Origin: Desulfobacteraceae bacterium
GTDB taxonomy: Bacteria; Desulfobacterota; Desulfobacteria; Desulfobacterales; UBA11574
Length of the DNA: 7,058 nt
Direction of reading: 5' to 3'
NCBI GenBank assembly: GCA_029857875.1
Contig: JAOUGB010000115.1
Span: forward strand, 1 to 7,058
Positions 1-5,708 of the stretch are shown here, one piece after another (the stretch's first letter is position 1; every line of letters begins with the position of its first letter). The position numbers were made by a program, and so were the translations under genes. The notes under the pieces were generated by a model. The model did no database searches, had not been told where the DNA came from, and saw only the letters and a list, made by a program, of their open reading frames with translations.

Positions 1-120
1 TAATAGAACGGTAAGAAAAGATATGGGTATGATGATTTTGAGCATCCATACAAATCCGCGCCATCCTTTTTGAATTCCGGAATTCAAGCCATATCGGAGT
101 TTATTTTGATCAGGATTCAT
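1..120 (-). CDS. N-terminal fragment of a membrane protein, possibly nucleoside-recognition (Gate) domain family
   Basis: This minus-strand frame is open from ATG at 120 to the left edge, giving 40 residues with the rest missing. It begins with a polar stretch of about 18 residues, then GWRGFVWMLK (residues 19-28), then a hydrophobic run (IIIPISFLTVLL, residues 29-40) that looks like the start of a first transmembrane helix. The pattern of a Gly/Lys/Trp-containing amphipathic lead followed by a hydrophobic 'KIIIPISFL' segment resembles the N-termini of small nucleoside-recognition/Gate-domain membrane proteins as I remember them; that family call is tentative. In-frame upstream codons run to a stop at 157-159 and contain no other ATG, GTG or TTG, so ATG 120 is the likely start, although no clear Shine-Dalgarno lies next to it. 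A ~200-bp palindromic repeat begins only about 12 bp upstream of the start codon. The gene is co-oriented with the glycosyltransferase at 398-1690. Confidence 0.5.
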   Translation of the reverse strand, partial: MNPDQNKLRYGLNSGIQKGWRGFVWMLKIIIPISFLTVLL

Positions 121-131
121 AATTATATGTA

Positions 132-334
132 TCGGAAATTCTACAACCTTTCGAACTCACTAGTTTTCTAATGAAATTCTATTCATGCCGCCAGTATGGA
201 GTAATGGAATGTTGGAATGCTGGAATATTGGGAATAAGAGCGGAAATAAATAATTAAAATTGATAAAAAATCCTTTAAAATCATCATTCCAATATTCCAT
301 TACTCCATTATTCCAATTTGGGCGAAGCCCCTAG
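132..334 (+). repeat. Palindromic intergenic element, copy 1 of 3
   Basis: First copy of a ~200-bp element also found at 2995-3202 and 5235-5431. It opens with TCGGAAATTCTACAA (132-146), identical to 5235-5249 and at the same distance (64 bp) from the arm. The left arm (196-235) is five degenerate 8-nt units: ATGGAGTA, ATGGAATG, TTGGAATG, CTGGAATA, TTGGGAAT. The right arm (285-316) is four complementary units: CATTCCAA, TATTCCAT, TACTCCAT, TATTCCAA. Bases 196-219 pair with 285-308 over 24 positions with a single G-T. The 49-nt centre holds the conserved AAGAGCGGAAATAAA (236-250). The right end is a small hairpin, GGGC-GAA-GCCC (320-330), then CTAG. It lies between two minus-strand genes. Confidence 0.85.
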
Positions 335-397
335 CTTACATCTCGGCCTGCTACATTCTATTGAAGTTTCTGAAAATTAAGGCCGCGAAACTTAAAT

Positions 398-1690
398 TTA
401 TAAATTTTCCGGATTGCAGGCAATGCCGTCATAAATGAGGTTTTTAAGTTTCTGCCTCAAGACAGAGTAAGAATAACAGCGTGTTGCAATGTCATAATTT
501 TTTTCGACCATATTTTTGCAAAGCTCCGAATTTTCAAGAACATCTCTGGTCATTCGAACAGCATCTTCTGTAACAAATCCGTCAAGCTCTATGGTCAAAA
601 ATCCTTTGGGCTCAATGTCGTAAGTGTAAATTGAATATTTGTTTACCACAATGGGTTTTTTAAAGTAAACGGCTTCTAAAAAAGCATTACCAAACCCTTC
701 AAAGGTAGATGGATACGTAACCAGATCGGCATGGGGATAGATGTCGTTCAATGTATAAATCTTCTTTTCTTCTTTGGTACGCCCTCTTTTTTCATTAATG
801 ATATCCGACACGAAAAGGGTGTTAACATTTAACAGCCTTGAATATTCCTTGACCCTTTGTTCATAGTCATAACCCTCATCCCCTGAAGCGTGTGAAATAA
901 CTAGCTTGGCTTTTTTCCCCAGTCGATGCACAAGTTCAATGGCATGCTCGATTCCCTTTCGCTTTACGACCCGGGTCGGCTGAAGGATAAAAAGTTCATC
1001 ATCTTCAATGCCAAGTGCCTTTCGCACATCCAAGGCATAATCGTCAATGGGTGGCGGTGGGTTTTCAAAGTCCATAACGTTGGGAATAATAGTAGCAGAA
1101 ATACCTGTTCTTAGGCTCAGTTGGTTGTCTCCGGAAGAATTAATGGTCACATGTTGTATGGACGATAGATGTGGCGGAAAGGCCATATTTAAGTACTCCC
1201 AGACCGCGTTTGTCAGAAACTGTTGTCGTTCCCAGAAAAAGTCGTGATGATGGGCGATGGTTGGGATTCCAGTTTCGGAAATTACTTCCGTGATGGCAAG
1301 CCCAAGGGGTATATTCAATGGGATGGTGAGTGAATTTTCAGGCACCAAAAGATCAATACTGAATTTTTCGATAAAGCTGTAGATTTCATCTTTTAATCGT
1401 TCTTTAATGGCATGAATTTTTTGTGTGATGCGGCGCTCGCGATTATGAACGCCAAAACAATGATTGTAGATATATTTTATATCCGGGTGTGTAAAATTAG
1501 CTTCTTCCACCAGATATGAACAATCCGGAGGTCGATCCAGTTCACCGGCAAAATAAAAACAAAAAAATCCTTCCCTTTGAAAAACATCGGCCCATTTTGT
1601 GGTTTCCAGGGATACGCCGTCTGTTCCTGCAAAACGCGTTGATATAAATCCGACATTGTGTGTTAAACCGCAGCTTGAACATACAACCAT
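398..1690 (-). CDS. Family-4-type (GT-B) glycosyltransferase
   Basis: A 430-residue, probably cytoplasmic enzyme that would transfer a sugar from a nucleotide-sugar donor to an unidentified acceptor. The N-terminal half has GFISTRFAGTDGVSLE (14-29), a glycine-containing loop followed by a helix as expected for the acceptor Rossmann domain, and a histidine cluster HHHDFFWERQ (147-156). The C-terminal domain has PTRVVKRKG (238-246), with the Arg/Lys pair that usually contacts the donor phosphates, and YPSTFEGFGNAFLEA (326-340) containing the EX7E motif (E331, E339). Length fits GT4 enzymes. The start is supported by AAGGAG (complement of 1699-1704), 8 nt before the ATG. This start adds a short leader with CSSCG (4-8) before the usual 'GFIS' opening, which is unusual. 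Related sequences I recall include putative mannosylglucosylglycerate-synthase-like enzymes, so a compatible-solute role is possible but unproven. No neighbouring sugar genes help assign a substrate. Confidence 0.88.
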   Translation of the reverse strand: MVVCSSCGLTHNVGFISTRFAGTDGVSLETTKWADVFQREGFFCFYFAGELDRPPDCSYLVEEANFTHPDIKYIYNHCFGVHNRERRITQKIHAIKERLKDEIYSFIEKFSIDLLVPENSLTIPLNIPLGLAITEVISETGIPTIAHHHDFFWERQQFLTNAVWEYLNMAFPPHLSSIQHVTINSSGDNQLSLRTGISATIIPNVMDFENPPPPIDDYALDVRKALGIEDDELFILQPTRVVKRKGIEHAIELVHRLGKKAKLVISHASGDEGYDYEQRVKEYSRLLNVNTLFVSDIINEKRGRTKEEKKIYTLNDIYPHADLVTYPSTFEGFGNAFLEAVYFKKPIVVNKYSIYTYDIEPKGFLTIELDGFVTEDAVRMTRDVLENSELCKNMVEKNYDIATRCYSYSVLRQKLKNLIYDGIACNPENL

Positions 1691-2171
1691 ATTTTTGGCT
1701 CCTTTTGATGTGGAATAATATACTTAAGTTTTGCATTCGAACGATTGCACCTTAAACAATCTTTCCGGCCTTATGCTCTGAACCGATGTTACAAGCCATC
1801 TCAAAAATTCATCTAACGTCCAATTACGGTGTTGCGAGCCTCTTCAAAATGCTCACATACTCACATGTATGCTCCGCTTTTTCATCGGCTCGCGCCTTGT
1901 CCTTGAACGTAATCTGCATTTTTGAGATGCTTGTAGTAAAAATTAAGGGTGCGGAACTATAGTTTGAGAGATATTTCTGAAACCATCTGCATTTACAATG
2001 TGTTGTATGCAACAAATCGGCCATTTTATCAATCTATTATTTTCTGTTTTTGGGGGGGTCGTCTTATTAAATGACCGACGTTTCAATGGATTCAAGACTT
2101 GGTTGTGTGTTTTTCGTTATGCTTAAATGGTTACCGGGCTATAAATATCAATATATTGTGCTATTTTTTTC
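1691..2171. other. Divergent intergenic region, left part
   Basis: Between the divergently transcribed glycosyltransferase and PilZ genes. It holds the glycosyltransferase ribosome-binding site (1699-1704), an A/T-rich stretch that could contain its promoter (no convincing -35/-10 pair), and the MITE-like element at 1790-1935. It also contains a short hairpin TGTTG-TATG-CAACA (2001-2014) and a run of seven G (2051-2057). The short frames here lack ribosome-binding sites and family features, and I do not call a gene. Confidence 0.6.
1790..1935. mobile_element. MITE-like element A with terminal inverted repeats
   Basis: The ends are inverted repeats: TACAAGCCATCTCAAAAAT (1790-1808) against ATTTTTGAGATGCTTGTA (1918-1935), differing by one extra base. 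A second imperfect inverted pair lies inside (GAGCCTCTTCAAAATGC at 1836-1852 against 1916-1933), so the whole 146 bp can fold. The interior contains CAATTACGGTGT (1821-1832), TCAAAATGCTCA (1844-1855) and ATGTAT (1865-1870), blocks repeated with small changes in element B (2715-2856). It has no transposase and no convincing gene. Non-autonomous transposition is inferred from structure and repetition; no clear target-site duplication is visible. Confidence 0.7.
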
Positions 2172-2200
2172 TTGACACACAATATACATCAACCTATAAT
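2172..2200 (+). promoter_or_regulatory. Consensus sigma-70 promoter of the PilZ gene
   Basis: TTGACA (2172-2177) and TATAAT (2195-2200) both match consensus exactly and are separated by the optimal 17 bp. Transcription should start near 2206-2208, leaving a leader of about 88 nt before the PilZ ATG at 2295. With both hexamers perfect, high basal expression is expected unless something downstream or an overlapping factor limits it. Confidence 0.85.
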
Positions 2201-2204
2201 CAGC

Positions 2205-2255
2205 TACAATTTAAAGCGTCAAGAAATGTGGCTTGCAACGATTCTTTAAATTGTA
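2205..2255 (+). promoter_or_regulatory. 5'-leader stem-loop of the PilZ mRNA
   Basis: A perfect 12-bp inverted repeat, TACAATTTAAAG (2205-2216) and CTTTAAATTGTA (2244-2255), is continued inward by CGT/ACG (2217-2219 with 2238-2240) and CAAG/CTTG (2220-2223 with 2232-2235), closing an 8-nt loop AAATGTGG. A CA bulge and an ATT internal bulge lie on the 3' side. It begins at the predicted transcription start, so the mRNA would carry a long hairpin at its 5' end. It has no U-tract and lies far from the ribosome-binding site, so mRNA protection or a ligand/protein site is more likely than termination. It does not match a riboswitch class I recognise. Confidence 0.65.
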
Positions 2256-2284
2256 AAATAAATCATCTAATCATATTATGTGAT

Positions 2285-2289
2285 GGAGG
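2285..2289 (+). promoter_or_regulatory. Ribosome-binding site choosing the PilZ start
   Basis: GGAGG sits 5 nt before ATG 2295. In-frame GTG 2280 and ATG 2283 precede or overlap this site and have no Shine-Dalgarno of their own, so 2295 is the start. Confidence 0.8.
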
Positions 2290-2294
2290 TTAAG

Positions 2295-2678
2295 ATGATA
2301 AATAGCGAGAAGGTAATTGAACGAAGATTTCATGAGCGGTTTCAGGTTCAGCAAGGCGTATATGCTCTGCTTAAGAATGGTTCATCAAAACTGGGCCAGA
2401 TTAAAAATATCAGTAAAGGCGGTCTTGCCTTTATGTACATTAACGATGGAGAGCAAATACATGAGCCGACTGAGGTTGACATATTTTTAAGCGGTTATGG
2501 TTTTATTTTAAAAGGTATACCGTGTAAAAAAATTTCAGATATCCATGTAGATAATTTTGTCCCTTTCAGTACTTTTGAAATGAGGCAACTGGGTGTCCAA
2601 TTCAGCGATGTAAGTCTGCCCCTGTCGGCTCACTTGGATACGTTTATTGAGAAATACACAACAAGGCCCGAAGTTTAA
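2295..2678 (+). CDS. Single-domain PilZ protein (probable c-di-GMP receptor)
   Basis: A 127-residue soluble protein. PilZ domains bind cyclic di-GMP through an N-terminal RxxxR switch and a [D/N]xSxxG motif on the beta-barrel. Both are visible: R11-F-H-E-R15 (within ERRFHERF) and N38-I-S40-K-G-G43 (in NISKGGLAF). The expected late barrel strand QLGVQF lies at 98-103, followed by a C-terminal helix (about 111-121). The protein is essentially one bare PilZ domain, so it would act by docking to a partner rather than through an attached output domain. Its own consensus promoter and structured leader lie upstream. It is monocistronic, with ~650 bp of repeat-rich DNA before the next gene. The partner and process (motility, exopolysaccharide, adhesion) cannot be read from the context; the divergent glycosyltransferase is only a possible link. 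Confidence 0.88.
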   Translation: MINSEKVIERRFHERFQVQQGVYALLKNGSSKLGQIKNISKGGLAFMYINDGEQIHEPTEVDIFLSGYGFILKGIPCKKISDIHVDNFVPFSTFEMRQLGVQFSDVSLPLSAHLDTFIEKYTTRPEV

Positions 2679-2714
2679 AATAATCCTCTCCTGCCATACG
2701 ATTTCCCAATCATA

Positions 2715-2856
2715 GAGACCTTTGAAAAATGTCCCCTTTTACCCAATTCCGGTGTCAGGCTCAAATTTCAATCCTCAAAATACTCAATGTATTCCTGTGG
2801 TTAAAATTTTCGCCTTCCTTGGCCTTAGAAAAAATTGAACATTTTTCAAAGGTCTC
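2715..2856. mobile_element. MITE-like element B with perfect 18-bp terminal inverted repeats
   Basis: GAGACCTTTGAAAAATGT (2715-2732) is the exact reverse complement of ACATTTTTCAAAGGTCTC (2839-2856). The flanks read CAT-A on the left (2711-2714) and A-CAT on the right (2857-2860), so a 3-bp CAT target duplication is possible if the element is one base longer at each end. The interior contains CAATTCCGGTGT (2744-2755), TCAAAATACTCA (2775-2786) and ATGTAT (2787-2792), each closely matching element A in the same order and orientation. It carries no coding sequence. It begins 37 bp after the PilZ stop codon and could form a long hairpin at the 3' end of that mRNA. Confidence 0.78.
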
Positions 2857-2994
2857 ACATAACGCATCGTTTTGATTGTTTGATTCCCAATTGTGAACCA
2901 CAAAAACATATCATCTTTCTCTTGATAATAAATACCGGATAAGTTAAAGAATATATTTTAAATGCGCGTTATTCAGCAGGTCTGATTAAACATC

Positions 2995-3202
2995 TCTGGA
3001 TTTTTACAACTCTTTGTAATTAATGATATTGTTAACAATATGCTCTCTCGAACTATATGGAATGGCGGAGTGTTGGAATAATGGAATATTGGGATAAAGA
3101 GCGGAGATAAACTATTTAATATTTAAATTGTCAAAAAATCCTTCAAACCCATCATTCCATTGCTCCATCATGCCATTATTCCAATTGGGGCGAAGCCCCT
3201 AA
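2995..3202 (+). repeat. Palindromic intergenic element, copy 2 of 3
   Basis: Left arm 3057-3096 has five 8-nt units (ATGGAATG, GCGGAGTG, TTGGAATA, ATGGAATA, TTGGGATA) and right arm 3153-3184 has four (CATTCCAT, TGCTCCAT, CATGCCAT, TATTCCAA). The centre carries AAAGAGCGGAGATAAAC and an AAAATCCTTCAAACCCATC segment close to copy 3. The terminal hairpin is GGGGC-GAA-GCCCC (3187-3199), then CTAA. The 5' part is the most diverged of the three (TCTGGATTTTTACAA at 2995-3009) but keeps the same block order. It lies 134 bp upstream of the CoA-transferase start. Confidence 0.82.
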
Positions 3203-3335
3203 GTTCTGTCTTTACGTTTTTATTTCGCTGGCAGCAGAAAAATTGAGGCACTTTTAGGTTTTACTAAAGCAGTGATTTATACCGCTTTTCCCTTAAGCTC
3301 ATCATTTTGCTCAATAAACAGTACAAGGGGGCACC

Positions 3336-5210
3336 ATGGCCGTATCAACCTATTGGGCTGACAATTATGTTGAAAAAAGATGCTCTGCACAAGAAGCGAT
3401 CGGACGGATTAAACCGGGTCAAAGGGTCTTTATCGGTTCATCCTGTGGAGAACCCCAATATCTGGTCAAAAAACTCGCTGATGCAGCGGATACATTTACA
3501 GATATTGAGATTGTGCGTCTACTGAGTCTGGAAAGTACACCTTTAACATTGATTGCTGATAAGACCAAAGATCAAAGTTTCAATATCCGGTCATTTTATC
3601 TGGGATCGGCAAAAACAAAAAGCCTGGCAAGAAACAAACGATTTATCACTCCAATGAACCTTTCGGCTGTGCCCCGCCTTTTTAAAACCCGTCGTCTTCC
3701 GATTCATGTGGCCCTCATTCAGGTATCCCCGCCGGATGATTTCGGATGGATGAGTCTTGGGATTTCCGTAGATATCACACTGGCGGCGGCATCCTCAGCC
3801 GACTTTGTCATTGCCCAGGTGAATTCCAGGATGCCCAGAGTGTTGGGTCGCAGCTTCGTCCATGTCAACGACGTGAATGCAGTTGTCGAATATGAAGAAG
3901 AACTTTTGACCATTGACGAACTTCCGGAACTCGATGCCGCCAATCATATCGGCCGGCTGATTGCCCGGCTTGTTGACGATGGTTCAACCATCCAGATTAG
4001 CCCCGGTACAACACCGCAGGCCACCTTGCTTGCGCTTTCCGAGAAAAATGACTTGGGTGTCCACACCCAGTACGTGACTACGGATATCATGCGTCTTGTT
4101 TCAATGGGAGTGATAACGAACCGGAAAAAAGGATTCAACGAAGGAAAACTGGTGGCGAGCTGTGCCATCGGGTCAAAAAATCTTTATGAATTTCTTGATG
4201 ATAATCCGGCTATTGAGTTTTATCCGTCAGATTACGTCAATGATCCGGGCATTATTTCACGAAATAACAAAATGGTTTCCATGAATGTGCCCATGGCCAT
4301 GGATCTCACCGGTCAGGTTGCAGCGGATGCGCTTTCCTACAACCATTTTTCCGGTATAACCGGTATGCTCGACTTTATTCGAGGCGCATCCGGGTCAGAA
4401 GGCGGCAAATCAATTCTTATGCTCACATCAACATCAGTGGATGGTAAAAAGAGCCGGATTGTCCCGATGCTCAATGATACCGCTATTGTCGTTCCGAGGG
4501 GTGATGTTCAATATGTGGTCACTGAATACGGGGCTGTAAATCTTTTCGGCAAGAGTCTTCAGGAGCGGGCCATGGCTATGATCAGTATTGCCCACCCTGA
4601 TTTTCGGGAGGAACTTTTTTTTGAAGCCAGAAAAATGGGTTTGCTGGGTGCAGAGCGGACCCTGTCGGAATCGGTGCAGGGCATTTATCCGATAAAGTTG
4701 GAGGAGACAAGGGAAATAGATGGTGAGCTGATCACCATAAGGCCGGCCAAACCAGTGGATGAGAGAAGGATACAAGAGCACTTTTATACGCAGGATAAAG
4801 ATGACATATATTCCAGGTTTTTTCAGGCAAGGACCCGTTTTGTTCGTGGCGATGTGGAGAGTATGTTCCAGATAGACTATGTTAAAAATTTGACGCTTTT
4901 AGCTGTGGTTGGGGAATTCGGATTTGGAAAAGTCGTGGCTGTGGGGGAATATCTACTCGACCCTGCCAAGAACATAGCAGAAATCGCTTTTTCAGTGAGC
5001 AAAGAATGGCAGGGGAAAGGATTGGGCAAGATAGTCATGAAAAAGTTATCAGAGGCTGCCAGAGAAAACGGAATCTCCGGCCTGATGGCATACACATTGC
5101 CCAGAAATCAGGGAATGATAAAGCTGTTCAAAAGCCTGCCCTATAAAACCAAAACCATTTATGATGGCGAAGTGGTTGAATTGACCTGTATGTTTGACGA
5201 GTTGAAATGA
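3336..5210 (+). CDS. Acetyl-CoA hydrolase/transferase family protein fused to a GNAT N-acetyltransferase
   Basis: A 624-residue, probably cytoplasmic fusion. Residues 1 to about 455 form a family I-type CoA-transferase/hydrolase like 4-hydroxybutyrate or succinyl-CoA:acetate CoA-transferases. Its signatures are NDPGIISRNNKMVSMN (302-317), MDLTGQVAADAL (322-333), the glycine-rich GSEGGKS (353-359), VVTEYGAVNLFGKS (394-407) and SIAHPDFREEL (417-427). Residues ~465-624 are a GNAT domain with the acetyl-CoA pyrophosphate loop Q559-G-K-G-L-G564 preceded by a typical strand (IAEIAFSVS, 547-555). The family's catalytic glutamate normally sits in a 'GIHTE' motif; the corresponding segment is GVHTQ (241-245), with glutamine. 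The start has AAGGGGG four bases upstream. Expected activities are CoA transfer between acetate and another acyl-CoA, and acetylation of an amine or lysine; the Gln leaves the first in doubt. The gene is flanked by direct copies of the palindromic element. Confidence 0.9.
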   Translation: MAVSTYWADNYVEKRCSAQEAIGRIKPGQRVFIGSSCGEPQYLVKKLADAADTFTDIEIVRLLSLESTPLTLIADKTKDQSFNIRSFYLGSAKTKSLARNKRFITPMNLSAVPRLFKTRRLPIHVALIQVSPPDDFGWMSLGISVDITLAAASSADFVIAQVNSRMPRVLGRSFVHVNDVNAVVEYEEELLTIDELPELDAANHIGRLIARLVDDGSTIQISPGTTPQATLLALSEKNDLGVHTQYVTTDIMRLVSMGVITNRKKGFNEGKLVASCAIGSKNLYEFLDDNPAIEFYPSDYVNDPGIISRNNKMVSMNVPMAMDLTGQVAADALSYNHFSGITGMLDFIRGASGSEGGKSILMLTSTSVDGKKSRIVPMLNDTAIVVPRGDVQYVVTEYGAVNLFGKSLQERAMAMISIAHPDFREELFFEARKMGLLGAERTLSESVQGIYPIKLEETREIDGELITIRPAKPVDERRIQEHFYTQDKDDIYSRFFQARTRFVRGDVESMFQIDYVKNLTLLAVVGEFGFGKVVAVGEYLLDPAKNIAEIAFSVSKEWQGKGLGKIVMKKLSEAARENGISGLMAYTLPRNQGMIKLFKSLPYKTKTIYDGEVVELTCMFDELK

Positions 5211-5234
5211 TTACAGGCAATGAGCAACGACGTC

Positions 5235-5431
5235 TCGGAAATTCTACAATTGGTTGAAATTAAAGATCTTTTAATAGTTCCTGGTTTATGCCATCAAAAT
5301 GGAAGAATGGAATGTTGGAATATTGGGAGTAAGGGCGGAAATAAACCAGTTTAATTGTAAAAAACTCCTTCAAACCCATCAATCCATTACTCCATCATTC
5401 CATCATTCCGATAGTGAGCGAAGCGAACTAA
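5235..5431 (+). repeat. Palindromic intergenic element, copy 3 of 3
   Basis: Opens with TCGGAAATTCTACAA (5235-5249), exactly as copy 1. The left arm 5299-5330 has four units (ATGGAAGA, ATGGAATG, TTGGAATA, TTGGGAGT), one fewer than the other copies. The right arm 5380-5411 has four (CAATCCAT, TACTCCAT, CATTCCAT, CATTCCGA). The centre has AAGGGCGGAAATAAAC. The terminal hairpin differs in sequence but keeps its shape: TAGT-GA-GC, loop GAA, GC-GA-ACTA (5412-5430), with a tandem G-A mismatch inside the stem. It begins 24 bp after the CoA-transferase stop codon. Confidence 0.83.
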
Positions 5432-5477
5432 CTTGTATTTAATTTCATCTATAATTACCTTAATTTTGACTCATCTA

Positions 5478-5504
5478 TTGACAAATAATTCATCCCAATA
5501 TAAA
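5478..5504 (+). promoter_or_regulatory. Candidate sigma-70 promoter upstream of cdhD
   Basis: TTGACA (5478-5483) matches the -35 consensus exactly. The best -10 is TATAAA (5499-5504) with a short 15-bp spacer; at 17 bp the hexamer is TAAAAG. If used it would give a leader of about 300 nt. A nearer alternative is TATAAT at 5659-5664. Confidence 0.35.
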
Positions 5505-5636
5505 AGGTCATATTTGGCATGTTTTAAAGATGATCTTCGTTTACAGATTGTAATGTAATCCCTTTTTATTATTAGAAAACCATTAAATTGAAATGATTGA
5601 GAAATTCTGGGTATATTTTTGGGATTTCCGGCTATA

Positions 5637-5664
5637 AATCTACCGATGTAGATTGCTTTATAAT
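5637..5664 (+). promoter_or_regulatory. Operator-like inverted repeat next to a TATAAT box
   Basis: AATCTAC-CGAT-GTAGATT (5637-5654) is a perfect 7-bp inverted repeat with a 4-base centre. It ends four bases before TATAAT (5659-5664). No good -35 lies 16-18 bp upstream of that TATAAT. The palindrome occupies the -35/spacer region, as expected for a regulator-controlled promoter of cdhD. The regulator is unknown. Confidence 0.4.
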
Positions 5665-5708
5665 TAATTCATATCATGAAAGGGGGGCTGATTCTTTTTT
5701 TTAAAGGC

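Larger units (their letters stand above)
2679..3335. other. Repeat-filled intergenic region between PilZ and CoA-transferase genes
   Basis: Holds MITE-like element B (2715-2856) and palindromic element copy 2 (2995-3202). The remaining ~270 bp is AT-rich, with no gene, no clear terminator for the PilZ transcript and no strong promoter for the CoA-transferase gene. That gene's Shine-Dalgarno is AAGGGGG at 3325-3331. Confidence 0.7.

Noticed and set aside
70..87. Perfect 18-bp palindrome TTGAATTCCGGAATTCAA
   Set aside because: It lies inside codons of the partial minus-strand membrane protein. The alternative plus-strand frame (2-73) would be a short tail without family features, so a terminator reading is less likely.
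196..316. CRISPR-like array from the regular 8-nt repeats in the palindromic element
   Set aside because: The units are only 8 nt, contiguous and without spacers, and form the two arms of one hairpin; no cas genes are present.
1811..1935. Integron attC site suggested by ATCTAAC near the left end of element A
   Set aside because: No matching GTTRRRY core is found at the other end and no integrase or cassette structure is visible; the terminal inverted repeats explain the fold better.
1824..2024. Minus-strand frame of 66 codons across element A
   Set aside because: Most of it is the MITE-like element; there is no ribosome-binding site, and the related element B does not keep the frame.
2099..2293. 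Plus-strand frame of 64 codons before the PilZ gene
   Set aside because: It overlaps the promoter and the leader stem-loop, lacks a ribosome-binding site and has no recognisable features.
5220..5354. 44-codon frame starting just after the CoA-transferase stop and running into repeat copy 3
   Set aside because: Its start has only a weak Shine-Dalgarno-like AGG, most of it is repeat DNA, and the matching frame in copy 1 diverges after the arm because the unit number differs; copy 2 has a stop early on. It is more likely repeat sequence than a gene.
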